A DNA stretch of 5,131 nt from JAGGAG01 sp964638035 (lineage in GTDB: Bacteria; Gemmatimonadota; Gemmatimonadetes; Gemmatimonadales; GWC2-71-9), in the NCBI GenBank assembly GCA_964638035.1, contig CAZWXD010000048.1, positions 1-5,131 of the forward strand, read 5' to 3'. The notes under the pieces were generated by a model. That model ran no database searches, had not been told where the DNA came from, and saw only the letters and a list, made by a program, of their open reading frames with translations. Position 1 is the first letter of the stretch. Each line of letters starts with the position of its first letter. Both the position numbers and the translations under genes were made by a program. Positions 1-5,131 of this stretch are shown in pieces.

Positions 1-1370
1 TACGCCCCTGCGACAGTCGCCCCGATCCGGGCCGGCACCACGTCGAAGATCGTCGCATTGAGCGGGCCGTTGTACCAGCTCAAAAAGAAGAACGCCACCC
101 CGAACCAGGTCCGGAACACCTCCACGTCCCGCACCGTCATGAGCCACAGCGCCAGCGGCCCCCCGATGAGCATCCCCGCCGCCGTGGTGAGCACCCGCGC
201 CCGCTTGTTGTACTTGAGCCACCAGTCCGCCAGAAATCCGCCCGCCAGGGTCCCGCTCACCCCCGCAATGAGCCCCGTGACACCCAGGAGCTTGGCCGCC
301 TCCCCCGACGTCAGGTTGAGCTCCCGCGACAGGAACGCCGGCCCCCACCCCACCAGGCCGTTCATCCCGAAGGAGATCATCGCCCCCGCCACGAACACGT
401 GCACCAGGGTGGGCGTCTTGAGCACCCGCTCCAGCGCCCCGAGGAGTTCGTCCAGCGCCGTCCCCGCGTCGTGCCCGAATGGAGTACGGTCGACCTTGCC
501 CGAGCGGATGCTCCGCACCCAGTACCAGATCTGCACCACCACGCCGAGCCCGACGATCGCACCCAGCGCCGCCACGTCCACCTTGGCGTCCTCGCCGTAG
601 TGCCAGTCGAGGTAGCGGGCCGCCGCCAACCCGAGCACCACGCTCACGATGAGCGGCGCAAACTGGCGGATGACCGTGGTGAGGCCCTCCTCCTTGACGT
701 ACGGCCGCACCGGCACCGCCTTCAACTCGCGCGTGGGCTCAATGAGCCGACTCGCCAGCATCGCCAGCAAAAACCCCGGCACCCCCACCGCCATGAATGC
801 CGCCCGCCACCCATACGCCTGCTCCAGCACCCCGCCCAGGAGGATCCCGAGCACCCCGCCGATCGCCAGCCCCGCCGAGAGTATCCCGAGCGCCCCCGCC
901 CTGCCCTTCCCCGGGTAGTAGTCGGCCACCAGGCTGTTCGCCGCCGGTGCAAAGGCCGCCTCGCCGATCCCCACCGCCGCTCGGCACACAAACAACTGCG
1001 TGAAGCTCCGCACCATCCCGCTCAGGAACGTGAAGGCACTCCACACCGCCACGCCCCCCGCAATCACCGCACGCCTCGAGCGGAGGTCGCTGATGACCCC
1101 GAACGGCAACGCCGCCAGCGAGTACACCAGGATGTACGCGGAGCCCAACCAGCCGAGCTGCGTGTCGGTGAACCCCAGGTCGCGCTTCAGGGGCTCGAAC
1201 AACGCGAAGATGACGTTGCGGTCGAGGTAGTTGAGGAGGTTGATGAGGGTGAGGAGGCCCAGCGCGTAGGCAGCGTAGCGCCGCGAGATGGCCGGACTCC
1301 CGGACCCCTCGCTCGTCGCTGGCCGCCCCGCGCTCGACTCAGGCGGCTGCTGGGTGCCCGGTTGAACCAT
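1..1370 (-). CDS. Spns-like major facilitator superfamily transporter, C-terminus cut by window edge
   Basis: Reading leftwards from an ATG at 1370, one open frame of 456 codons reaches the window edge without a stop. It encodes a polytopic inner-membrane secondary transporter; the substrate cannot be told. After a polar 30-residue N-terminus come TM1 (about 32-49, ending NYLDR), TM2 (72-93), MFS motif A at 91-103 (GVISDLRSRRAVI), TM3 (101-120), TM4 (122-148, with R130 and GIGEA at 135-139), TM5 (157-182) and TM6 (188-210). TM7-TM10 lie at about 321-347, 358-384, 391-411 and 416-438. NYLDR and GIGEA are Spinster-like marks; D50, R130 and E137 match in spacing the acidic and arginine residues proposed for proton coupling in bacterial Spns proteins (from memory). 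Two further hydrophobic stretches (236-253, 264-286) sit in the central loop. The final one or two helices are missing. The true start might lie in the gap, where any ribosome binding site would also be. It lies downstream of the lipoprotein gene on the same strand. Family is firm; subfamily is likely. Confidence 0.9.
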   Translation of the reverse strand, partial: MVQPGTQQPPESSAGRPATSEGSGSPAISRRYAAYALGLLTLINLLNYLDRNVIFALFEPLKRDLGFTDTQLGWLGSAYILVYSLAALPFGVISDLRSRRAVIAGGVAVWSAFTFLSGMVRSFTQLFVCRAAVGIGEAAFAPAANSLVADYYPGKGRAGALGILSAGLAIGGVLGILLGGVLEQAYGWRAAFMAVGVPGFLLAMLASRLIEPTRELKAVPVRPYVKEEGLTTVIRQFAPLIVSVVLGLAAARYLDWHYGEDAKVDVAALGAIVGLGVVVQIWYWVRSIRSGKVDRTPFGHDAGTALDELLGALERVLKTPTLVHVFVAGAMISFGMNGLVGWGPAFLSRELNLTSGEAAKLLGVTGLIAGVSGTLAGGFLADWWLKYNKRARVLTTAAGMLIGGPLALWLMTVRDVEVFRTWFGVAFFFLSWYNGPLNATIFDVVPARIGATVAGA

Positions 1371-1372
1371 GG

Positions 1373-1472
1373 NNNNNNNNNNNNNNNNNNNNNNNNNNNN
1401 NNNNNNNNNNNNNNNNNNNNNNNNNNNNNNNNNNNNNNNNNNNNNNNNNNNNNNNNNNNNNNNNNNNNNNNN
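1373..1472. other. Assembly gap of 100 unknown bases
   Basis: Exactly 100 consecutive N bases. This round number is the conventional placeholder for a scaffold join of unknown length, so the true distance may be shorter or much longer. It hides the C-terminus and stop of the lipoprotein gene, and the ribosome binding site and possibly the true start of the transporter gene. An apparent open frame that runs through it (from 2644 to 1187, minus strand) is an artefact: downstream of the gap it is out of frame with the transporter and turns into low-complexity Ser/Arg-rich translation. Confidence 0.97.
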
Positions 1473-2581
1473 ACCTGGCCCGGCAGCGGCGGCCCGAACC
1501 CGATGTGCGACACATAGAGGTCCCCGTCCGGCCCGAAGGTCATCCCCGTGGGGAAGAAGAGACCCTCCGCAATGACCTGCCGCCGCCCGTGGCGGTCGAG
1601 CCGCGTGATCCGCCCCGTGTTGGGCGTCGGGAACCCGTCCACCGTGGAGGTCTCGAGCACATACAGCCGCCCGCAGCGGTCGAACTGGAGCCCCAGGATC
1701 ATGGTGAACCCGGTCGCCACCTCCCGCACCTTCCCCCGCCGCGACACGCGAAGGATCTTCTGGGTGCCGGCCTGCCCCGGGAACGTGCCAAGGTTGCCCA
1801 CGTACCAGGCGCCATGCCGCTCGGCCACCACCGTCGGGGTGATATGTCCGACTGTCTCGGTGAAGTCCACGATGCGCCGCACCTTGCCCGACCACGGGTT
1901 GATGCGCACCATCTCGGCGTGGTTGGGTTCCAGCGCCACCAACCCGCCGTTGCTCCTGATCATCGAGTACCACGAGCCATCGGGCTCACCGTCCGCCTCG
2001 GGAATGGAGACCGGGTTGGCCGCCTGGTAGGCGCTCAGGTCGGCCACGACGTTCCAGCTCCCGTCGTGGTTTACCCGGGCCACCGATGCCGGCACGTCGG
2101 GCACGCCATGCGAGCAGCCACCGCCCGCCAGCAGCGCATACAGCTTCCCGCCGATGAACGTCACGTCGGCCACGCCCAGGATGTCGCCCACGCCATTCAG
2201 CGCCGACGGGAACCCCTCCGCAAAGGTGGTCACGTTCCCCGAGCGATCCACCCGGGAGATGCGCGCCGTCATCCCCGCCCGATAGGGCCCGATGGGTGGC
2301 AGGACCTGCGCGCACTGCTCGGGCGTCGTCGTGTTGGTCCCGGCCGTCCCCGCCTCGGCCACATAGAGGTTGCCATCGGGTCCGAACGCGAGCCCGCGCG
2401 GACCCTGGAGCCCCGAGGCGAACACCTCGGGCGTCACCGGCCCGTGATAGCTCAGCTCGGGGTCGGTGGCCGGCTGCTCCTGCGGCTGGTCGGGAGCGTC
2501 GGTCTCGACCGGGGATGGGGCGTCGCAGCCGGCGAGGAGCAGCGCCAGCGCGAGGGGCGGAAGAATGATGCGGGATGACAT
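1473..2581 (-). CDS. ScyD/ScyE-family beta-propeller lipoprotein, last residues lost in gap
   Basis: The ATG at 2581 was chosen over the ATG 21 codons upstream because it follows GGAGG by 4 nt and opens a textbook lipoprotein signal: MSSRIILPPLALALLLAGC, with lipobox LAGC and lipidated C19. A Pro/Gln/Glu-rich tether (20-45) leads to a beta-propeller-type domain with NHL/SMP-30-like strands: GLAFGPDGNLYVAEAG (63-78), AERHGAWYVGNLGTFPG (253-269), GLQFDRCGRLYVLE (297-310) and GMTFGPDGDLYVSHIGFG (346-363). The GFTMILGL..D..GRLYVLETST and FPTGMTFGPDGDLYVS blocks are characteristic of the ScyD/ScyE family, named after scytonemin-cluster proteins; the name does not imply scytonemin synthesis here. 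C90 and C156 could form a disulfide outside the cytoplasm (inference). The last readable codon, GTN, is Val370 regardless of the third base; relatives usually end soon after this GQ(I/V)-like strand, so little is likely missing. It is probably anchored in a membrane facing the periplasm; ligand or enzymatic activity is unknown. The regulator gene is divergent, the transporter downstream. Confidence 0.9.
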
Positions 2582-2585
2582 GATG

Positions 2586-2590
2586 CCTCC
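2586..2590 (-). promoter_or_regulatory. Shine-Dalgarno site of the lipoprotein gene
   Basis: On the minus strand the sequence reads CTGGAGGCATCATG: a GGAGG core ends 4 nt before the ATG at 2581. It decides the start codon, because the upstream in-frame ATG at 2644 would put 21 polar residues before the lipoprotein signal and has no comparable site. Confidence 0.8.
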
Positions 2591-2607
2591 AGGACTGGGG
2601 TCTCGTG

Positions 2608-2623
2608 GCGCGGATCCCCGCGC
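2608..2623. repeat. Perfect 6-bp inverted repeat with 4-nt loop
   Basis: The sequence GCGCGG-ATCC-CCGCGC has perfectly complementary 6-bp arms. It sits near the middle of the divergent spacer, about 27 bp before the lipoprotein ATG and 51 bp before the regulator ATG. It could be an operator half-site pair or a hairpin in the lipoprotein mRNA leader. In DNA this rich in G and C such short palindromes also occur by chance, so function is not established. Confidence 0.45.
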
Positions 2624-2657
2624 ATGGACCGGCAATGTGGCCATCGCCCGGCCTCAG

Positions 2658-2674
2658 ATCGTCCTCATATCGTC
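2658..2674 (+). repeat. ATCGTC direct repeat with 11-bp period, next to regulator start
   Basis: ATCGTC occurs at 2658-2663 and again at 2669-2674, immediately before the ATG at 2675: an 11-bp period, about one helical turn. A looser copy, ATCGCC, is at 2643-2648 but off phase (15 bp earlier). Known SARP/BTAD activators of actinomycetes bind short direct repeats with 11-bp periodicity near the -35 region, so this may be an autoregulatory site. The repeat is seen directly; its role is inferred, and its position right at the start codon would suit repression or a leaderless transcript better than classical activation. Confidence 0.35.
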
Positions 2675-4792
2675 ATGAGCGCCCAGGTCCTCCCGTTCCC
2701 CTCGCAGGATGACTCCCGGCCACGGCTCCAGGTGCTCGGTCCCGTGGCCCTGCACCCCCCTGCCGGGATTCATTCCATCCCCCAATTGACCCATCCCCGG
2801 CAGCTCGCCGTCCTGGCCTACCTCCTCCTGGCCCGTCCCCGCCGCATGCACGCCCGCGACACCCTGATCGCCCTGCTCTGGCCCGAGGCCGACCAGGAAC
2901 AGGGCCGGCATGGGCTCCGGAACGTGCTCCACGCCATCCGCAAGGCGATCGGGAGCGAGAGCCTGGTGGGAGGCGGCGATGGGCTCGTGGGCATCGCCAA
3001 CGGCGCCGTGCGCTGCGATGCGCTCGACGCCGAGGCGCACCTGGAGCGGCACGAGTGGGACAGGGCGCTCGCCCTCTACCAGGGCGAGTTGCTTGCCGGG
3101 TTTCACGTCTCCGAGGCCCACGGGTTCGAGGAGTGGCTCACCGACGAGCGCTTCCGGCTGCACCGCCTCATGGTCCAGGCCGCCACTTCCCAGGCCGATG
3201 CCCGCTCCGCTGCCGGCGACCTTCCCGGGGCCACCCGTGCCGCCGAGCAGCGCACCCGCCTCGCCCCACTGGAGGAGGCCGGCTACCGGCAGCTCATCAC
3301 CCTGCTGCTGGAGCAGGGCGAGCAGGCGAGGGCGCGCCGGGTGTACGATCGCCTCGCCCAGCGCATGCAGGCGGAGTTCGGTGCGGCACCCTCGCCCCGC
3401 ACCGAGGCGCTGCTGCCGATCACGTCGGTTGCGGTGCTGCCCTGGTCGGTGGGAGGCGACGTTCCCGATGGCGAGGAACTCGCCGAGGGCCTGACGGCCG
3501 CCCTCACCAGCGTGCTGGCCCGCGTCCCGGGGCTGCATGTCCCGGCGCTGGGCGTGGTGCGGCGACTCGGCTCACTCGACACCGATGCGCAGGCCGCTGG
3601 CGCCGCGCTGGGAGTGGCGTCGGTGGTCATTGGCCGGCTGAGCGATGCGGGCAACGCCTGCCGCCTGCGCGCCGAGCTGATCCGGGTGGCCGATGGCCGC
3701 CTCCTCCTGGGCGATGCGCGCAACACGCGGCGCGAGCGGCTGCACTCCGTGCCCCACGACCTTGCCATCGCCATCTGCCATGCGCTGGGGATGAAGCCCG
3801 GAGATTCCCTGCAGGACGTGGTGCCCGCCGTGAGTGCCGGCGCGGGCGATGCCTGGGTGCACTACGTGCGGGGCCAGTACCACTTCCTGCGTGCCGCGGC
3901 CAACGGCGACCCTGCCGACCTCGAGCAGGCACGGGAGTTCTTCGAGCGGGCCCTGGAGCGCGACCCGGCCTGCGCCCCGGCATACGCGGGGCTCGCCAAC
4001 TTTCACGCGGTCGCAGCCGCGCGCGGCGTGCGCACCCCGTTCGAGCAGGAGTTCGGCCGCGCCATCGAGCTGAGCCGCGAGGCCATCGCGCTCGACCCCA
4101 CCCTGGGCATGCCGCACGTGCACTTCGGGGTCCGGGCCATGTACCTGGACGGCGACCTCGAGCGCGCCGGGCGCGAGTTCCGCACGGCGGTCGAGGTGGA
4201 GCCCACCTGTGCGGAGGGCCACCGGTTCCTGGCCATCTGGCACGGACTCCACGGCGAGGGGGATGAGGCGCTCCAGCACTTCCAGCAGGCCGCGGCGCAC
4301 GAACCCGACATGCCCAGCTACCGGAACGGCCTGGCCGATGCGCTCATGCGGGCTGGGCGCTACCAGGAGGCAGGTGCCGAGTTGCGCAGGGCGCTGGCCG
4401 TTGATCCCTGCTACGGGGCGGCGCGCGAGCGACTGCTCCGCTGCCTCGAGGCACTGGGATCGTGGGATGAGGCAGTTGCCGTTCGCCGGGAGGCGGGGAA
4501 CGCGAACGCGGAGCAGTTCGCGGCAGCGCTGGCGCAGGATGGCGAGGAGGGGTACCGGGCCGAGCGGAAGCGCGAACTGCAGGTCGTGATCCAGCGCCTC
4601 ACGGTGCGGGCCAACTCACCGGCGCTCGCCAGTGCGCCCGATCGCTTCAACCCGGTGGAGCTGCAATTGGCGCTGGCGCACGCGGAGCTGGGAGAGTGGG
4701 AGGCGGTGCGGGCGTGGCGTGACCGCCTGTGCAGCGTGCAGCCCTGGCGGGACCGGTGGTTCAGCTCGCACCCGAGCCTGAAAGGCAGGTAG
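2675..4792 (+). CDS. BTAD (SARP-like) transcriptional regulator with TolB/FlgO-like domain and TPR tail
   Basis: A 705-residue cytoplasmic protein with no signal peptide or membrane segment. Residues about 17-117 resemble the OmpR/SARP-type winged helix (RQLAVLAYLLLARPRRMHAR, LIALLWPEADQEQGRHGLRN, VLHAIRKAIG). About 120-240 is the bacterial transcriptional activation (BTAD) helical repeat domain (WDRALALYQGELLAGF, FEEWLTDERFRLHRL, LAPLEEAGYRQLITLLLEQG, ARRVYDRLAQRM). SVAVLPW at 251-257, EGLTAALTSVLARVPGLHV and LGVASVVIGRL mark the TolB/FlgO-like domain to about 372. TPR-like helix pairs follow at about 393-435, 464-475, 483-510, 514-545, 548-580 and 583-605, with FFERALERDPACAPAYAGLA the clearest. 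Such proteins are thought to sense a partner or ligand through the repeats and control nearby genes; the target here is unknown. No NB-ARC ATPase region is visible. I chose the ATG at 2675 because the 17-residue extension from 2624 has no family character and begins at the edge of a palindrome. No Shine-Dalgarno precedes either ATG, so the start is less certain than the gene. Confidence 0.92.
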   Translation: MSAQVLPFPSQDDSRPRLQVLGPVALHPPAGIHSIPQLTHPRQLAVLAYLLLARPRRMHARDTLIALLWPEADQEQGRHGLRNVLHAIRKAIGSESLVGGGDGLVGIANGAVRCDALDAEAHLERHEWDRALALYQGELLAGFHVSEAHGFEEWLTDERFRLHRLMVQAATSQADARSAAGDLPGATRAAEQRTRLAPLEEAGYRQLITLLLEQGEQARARRVYDRLAQRMQAEFGAAPSPRTEALLPITSVAVLPWSVGGDVPDGEELAEGLTAALTSVLARVPGLHVPALGVVRRLGSLDTDAQAAGAALGVASVVIGRLSDAGNACRLRAELIRVADGRLLLGDARNTRRERLHSVPHDLAIAICHALGMKPGDSLQDVVPAVSAGAGDAWVHYVRGQYHFLRAAANGDPADLEQAREFFERALERDPACAPAYAGLANFHAVAAARGVRTPFEQEFGRAIELSREAIALDPTLGMPHVHFGVRAMYLDGDLERAGREFRTAVEVEPTCAEGHRFLAIWHGLHGEGDEALQHFQQAAAHEPDMPSYRNGLADALMRAGRYQEAGAELRRALAVDPCYGAARERLLRCLEALGSWDEAVAVRREAGNANAEQFAAALAQDGEEGYRAERKRELQVVIQRLTVRANSPALASAPDRFNPVELQLALAHAELGEWEAVRAWRDRLCSVQPWRDRWFSSHPSLKGR

Positions 4793-4801
4793 TCGCGGGG
4801 C

Positions 4802-5131
4802 TCAGCTGGGCAGCTGTACTCCGGGGAGCCTGGCCGCCCCGCGATCGAAGGTGAGCATGTCCGACCCCTCCAACGCGTAACCCCCGGCAATGAGTCGATC
4901 CATGAGCCCGGGGTGCGTTGCCCCCGACCCTGCCTCCGCGAGCGCATCGCGCGCCGCTCCCGTGCTGCGGACGCGTGGGTCGGAGAGGAGCGCACGCAGC
5001 GCCGCGACGGCCTCGGCGTGGGGAACGGCATAGTGATGCAGCAGGGCGAAATACGCTTCACCCACGACCAGGTCGGATACCAGCAGCGGGCCGGTTCGCG
5101 ATGCTGCGGCCGTCTCGAGGGCCCTGCGGGC
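4802..5131 (-). CDS. PIN-domain (VapC-like) ribonuclease, N-terminus beyond window
   Basis: The frame runs open from the right edge to a TGA at 4804-4802, giving 109 C-terminal residues of a family usually 125-150 long. Visible PIN features are the second-strand and helix block LLVSDLVVGEAYFALLHHY, with the expected acidic E25, and the C-terminal pattern of D78 in HPGLMDRLIA followed 18 residues later by D96 in MLTFDRGAARLPGVQL. These would be three of the metal-binding acidic residues of the nuclease site; the first Asp of the family lies off the window. PIN proteins of this kind are typically toxins of VapBC modules that cleave tRNA or rRNA and are neutralised by a small DNA-binding antitoxin encoded just upstream, which here would be beyond 5131. 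A GTG at 5065 could be taken as a start, but it would remove the conserved strand LLVSDL and the frame continues with family-like sequence, so I treat the gene as cut by the edge. It converges on the regulator gene with 9 bp between stops. Confidence 0.8.
   Translation of the reverse strand, partial: ARRALETAAASRTGPLLVSDLVVGEAYFALLHHYAVPHAEAVAALRALLSDPRVRSTGAARDALAEAGSGATHPGLMDRLIAGGYALEGSDMLTFDRGAARLPGVQLPS
4803..4816. repeat. Small inverted repeat at the convergent gene ends
   Basis: CAGCT-GGGC-AGCTG overlaps the stop codon of the PIN gene, and GGCTC (4799-4803) with GAGCC (4826-4830) could form a weak outer stem. Lying between two convergent genes, it could slow transcription from both sides. 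There is no T-run on either strand after the stem, so it is not a standard intrinsic terminator. Confidence 0.25.

Larger units (their letters stand above)
2582..2674. promoter_or_regulatory. Divergent intergenic control region
   Basis: These 93 bp separate the start codons of the lipoprotein gene (leftwards) and the BTAD-TPR regulator gene (rightwards), so promoters for both must lie here or extend into the neighbouring coding sequence. I cannot point to a convincing -35/-10 pair on either strand; a TATCGT at 2668-2673 resembles a -10 hexamer at 4 of 6 positions but lies too close to the regulator ATG to be trusted. The region does contain a perfect inverted repeat at 2608-2623 and a direct repeat at 2658-2674, described separately. 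Confidence 0.6.

Noticed and set aside
399..1517. Long plus-strand open frame opposite the transporter gene
   Set aside because: It is rich in Arg, Pro and His, shows no domain, passes through the N run, and lies antisense to a gene with clear helices and motifs; such shadow frames are expected at this GC content.
1505..2578. Plus-strand open frame opposite the lipoprotein gene
   Set aside because: Its translation is His/Arg/Pro-rich with no recognisable family, while the opposite strand encodes a coherent ScyD/ScyE protein with a signal peptide.
1187..2644. A single 485-codon minus-strand gene spanning the gap
   Set aside because: The part beyond the gap is out of frame with the transporter and reads as low-complexity sequence; the join exists only because unknown bases cannot show a stop or frame change.
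2624..2674. Upstream ATG giving the regulator 17 more residues
   Set aside because: The extension has no family similarity, no ribosome binding site and begins directly at the end of a palindrome; the ATG at 2675 leads more directly into the winged-helix domain.
3055..4266. Second plus-strand open frame inside the regulator gene
   Set aside because: It is an Arg/Gly/Ala-rich out-of-frame reading of a well-supported BTAD-TPR gene, with no start signal of its own.
4799..4830. Bidirectional intrinsic terminator between the convergent genes
   Set aside because: Stems are short and interrupted and no T-run follows on either strand, so only the inverted repeat itself is reported.

Overview
This is a gene-dense, very GC-rich bacterial stretch, broken by one run of 100 unknown bases at 1373-1472. 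It holds three clear protein genes and the end of a fourth. The best taxonomic guess is Gemmatimonadota or a similar high-GC environmental phylum. The main reason is the regulator at 2675-4792, which joins a SARP/BTAD-type N-terminus, a 'SVAVLPW' TolB/FlgO-like middle domain and a TPR tail, an architecture expanded in that phylum. Family-level recall supports this guess; no search was run.

Layout. Bases 1-1370 (minus strand) encode most of a major facilitator superfamily transporter of the Spinster (Spns)-like type. It is cut at its C-terminus by the window edge and begins three bases from the sequence gap. Bases 1473-2581 (minus strand) encode nearly all of a ScyD/ScyE-family beta-propeller lipoprotein whose last residues fall in the gap. 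A 93-bp divergent intergenic region (2582-2674) carries a good Shine-Dalgarno site for the lipoprotein, a perfect 6-bp inverted repeat and an 11-bp-period direct repeat next to the regulator start. The regulator runs rightwards to 4792. It converges, with a 9-bp spacer, on the C-terminal two thirds or more of a PIN-domain (VapC-like) protein at 4802-5131 on the minus strand.

How the genes may work together. The lipoprotein and transporter lie in the same orientation in the order lipoprotein then transporter and could be one transcript, but the unknown gap length leaves this open. The divergent BTAD-TPR protein is the natural candidate to control itself and this pair. The PIN protein is on the other side of the regulator, points away from this group and looks unrelated; any antitoxin would lie beyond base 5131. 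I see no RNA genes, mobile elements, CRISPR arrays or origin. I found no clearly undescribed system. The most notable points are two apparent extra membrane segments in the middle of the transporter and the repeat-bearing divergent control region.
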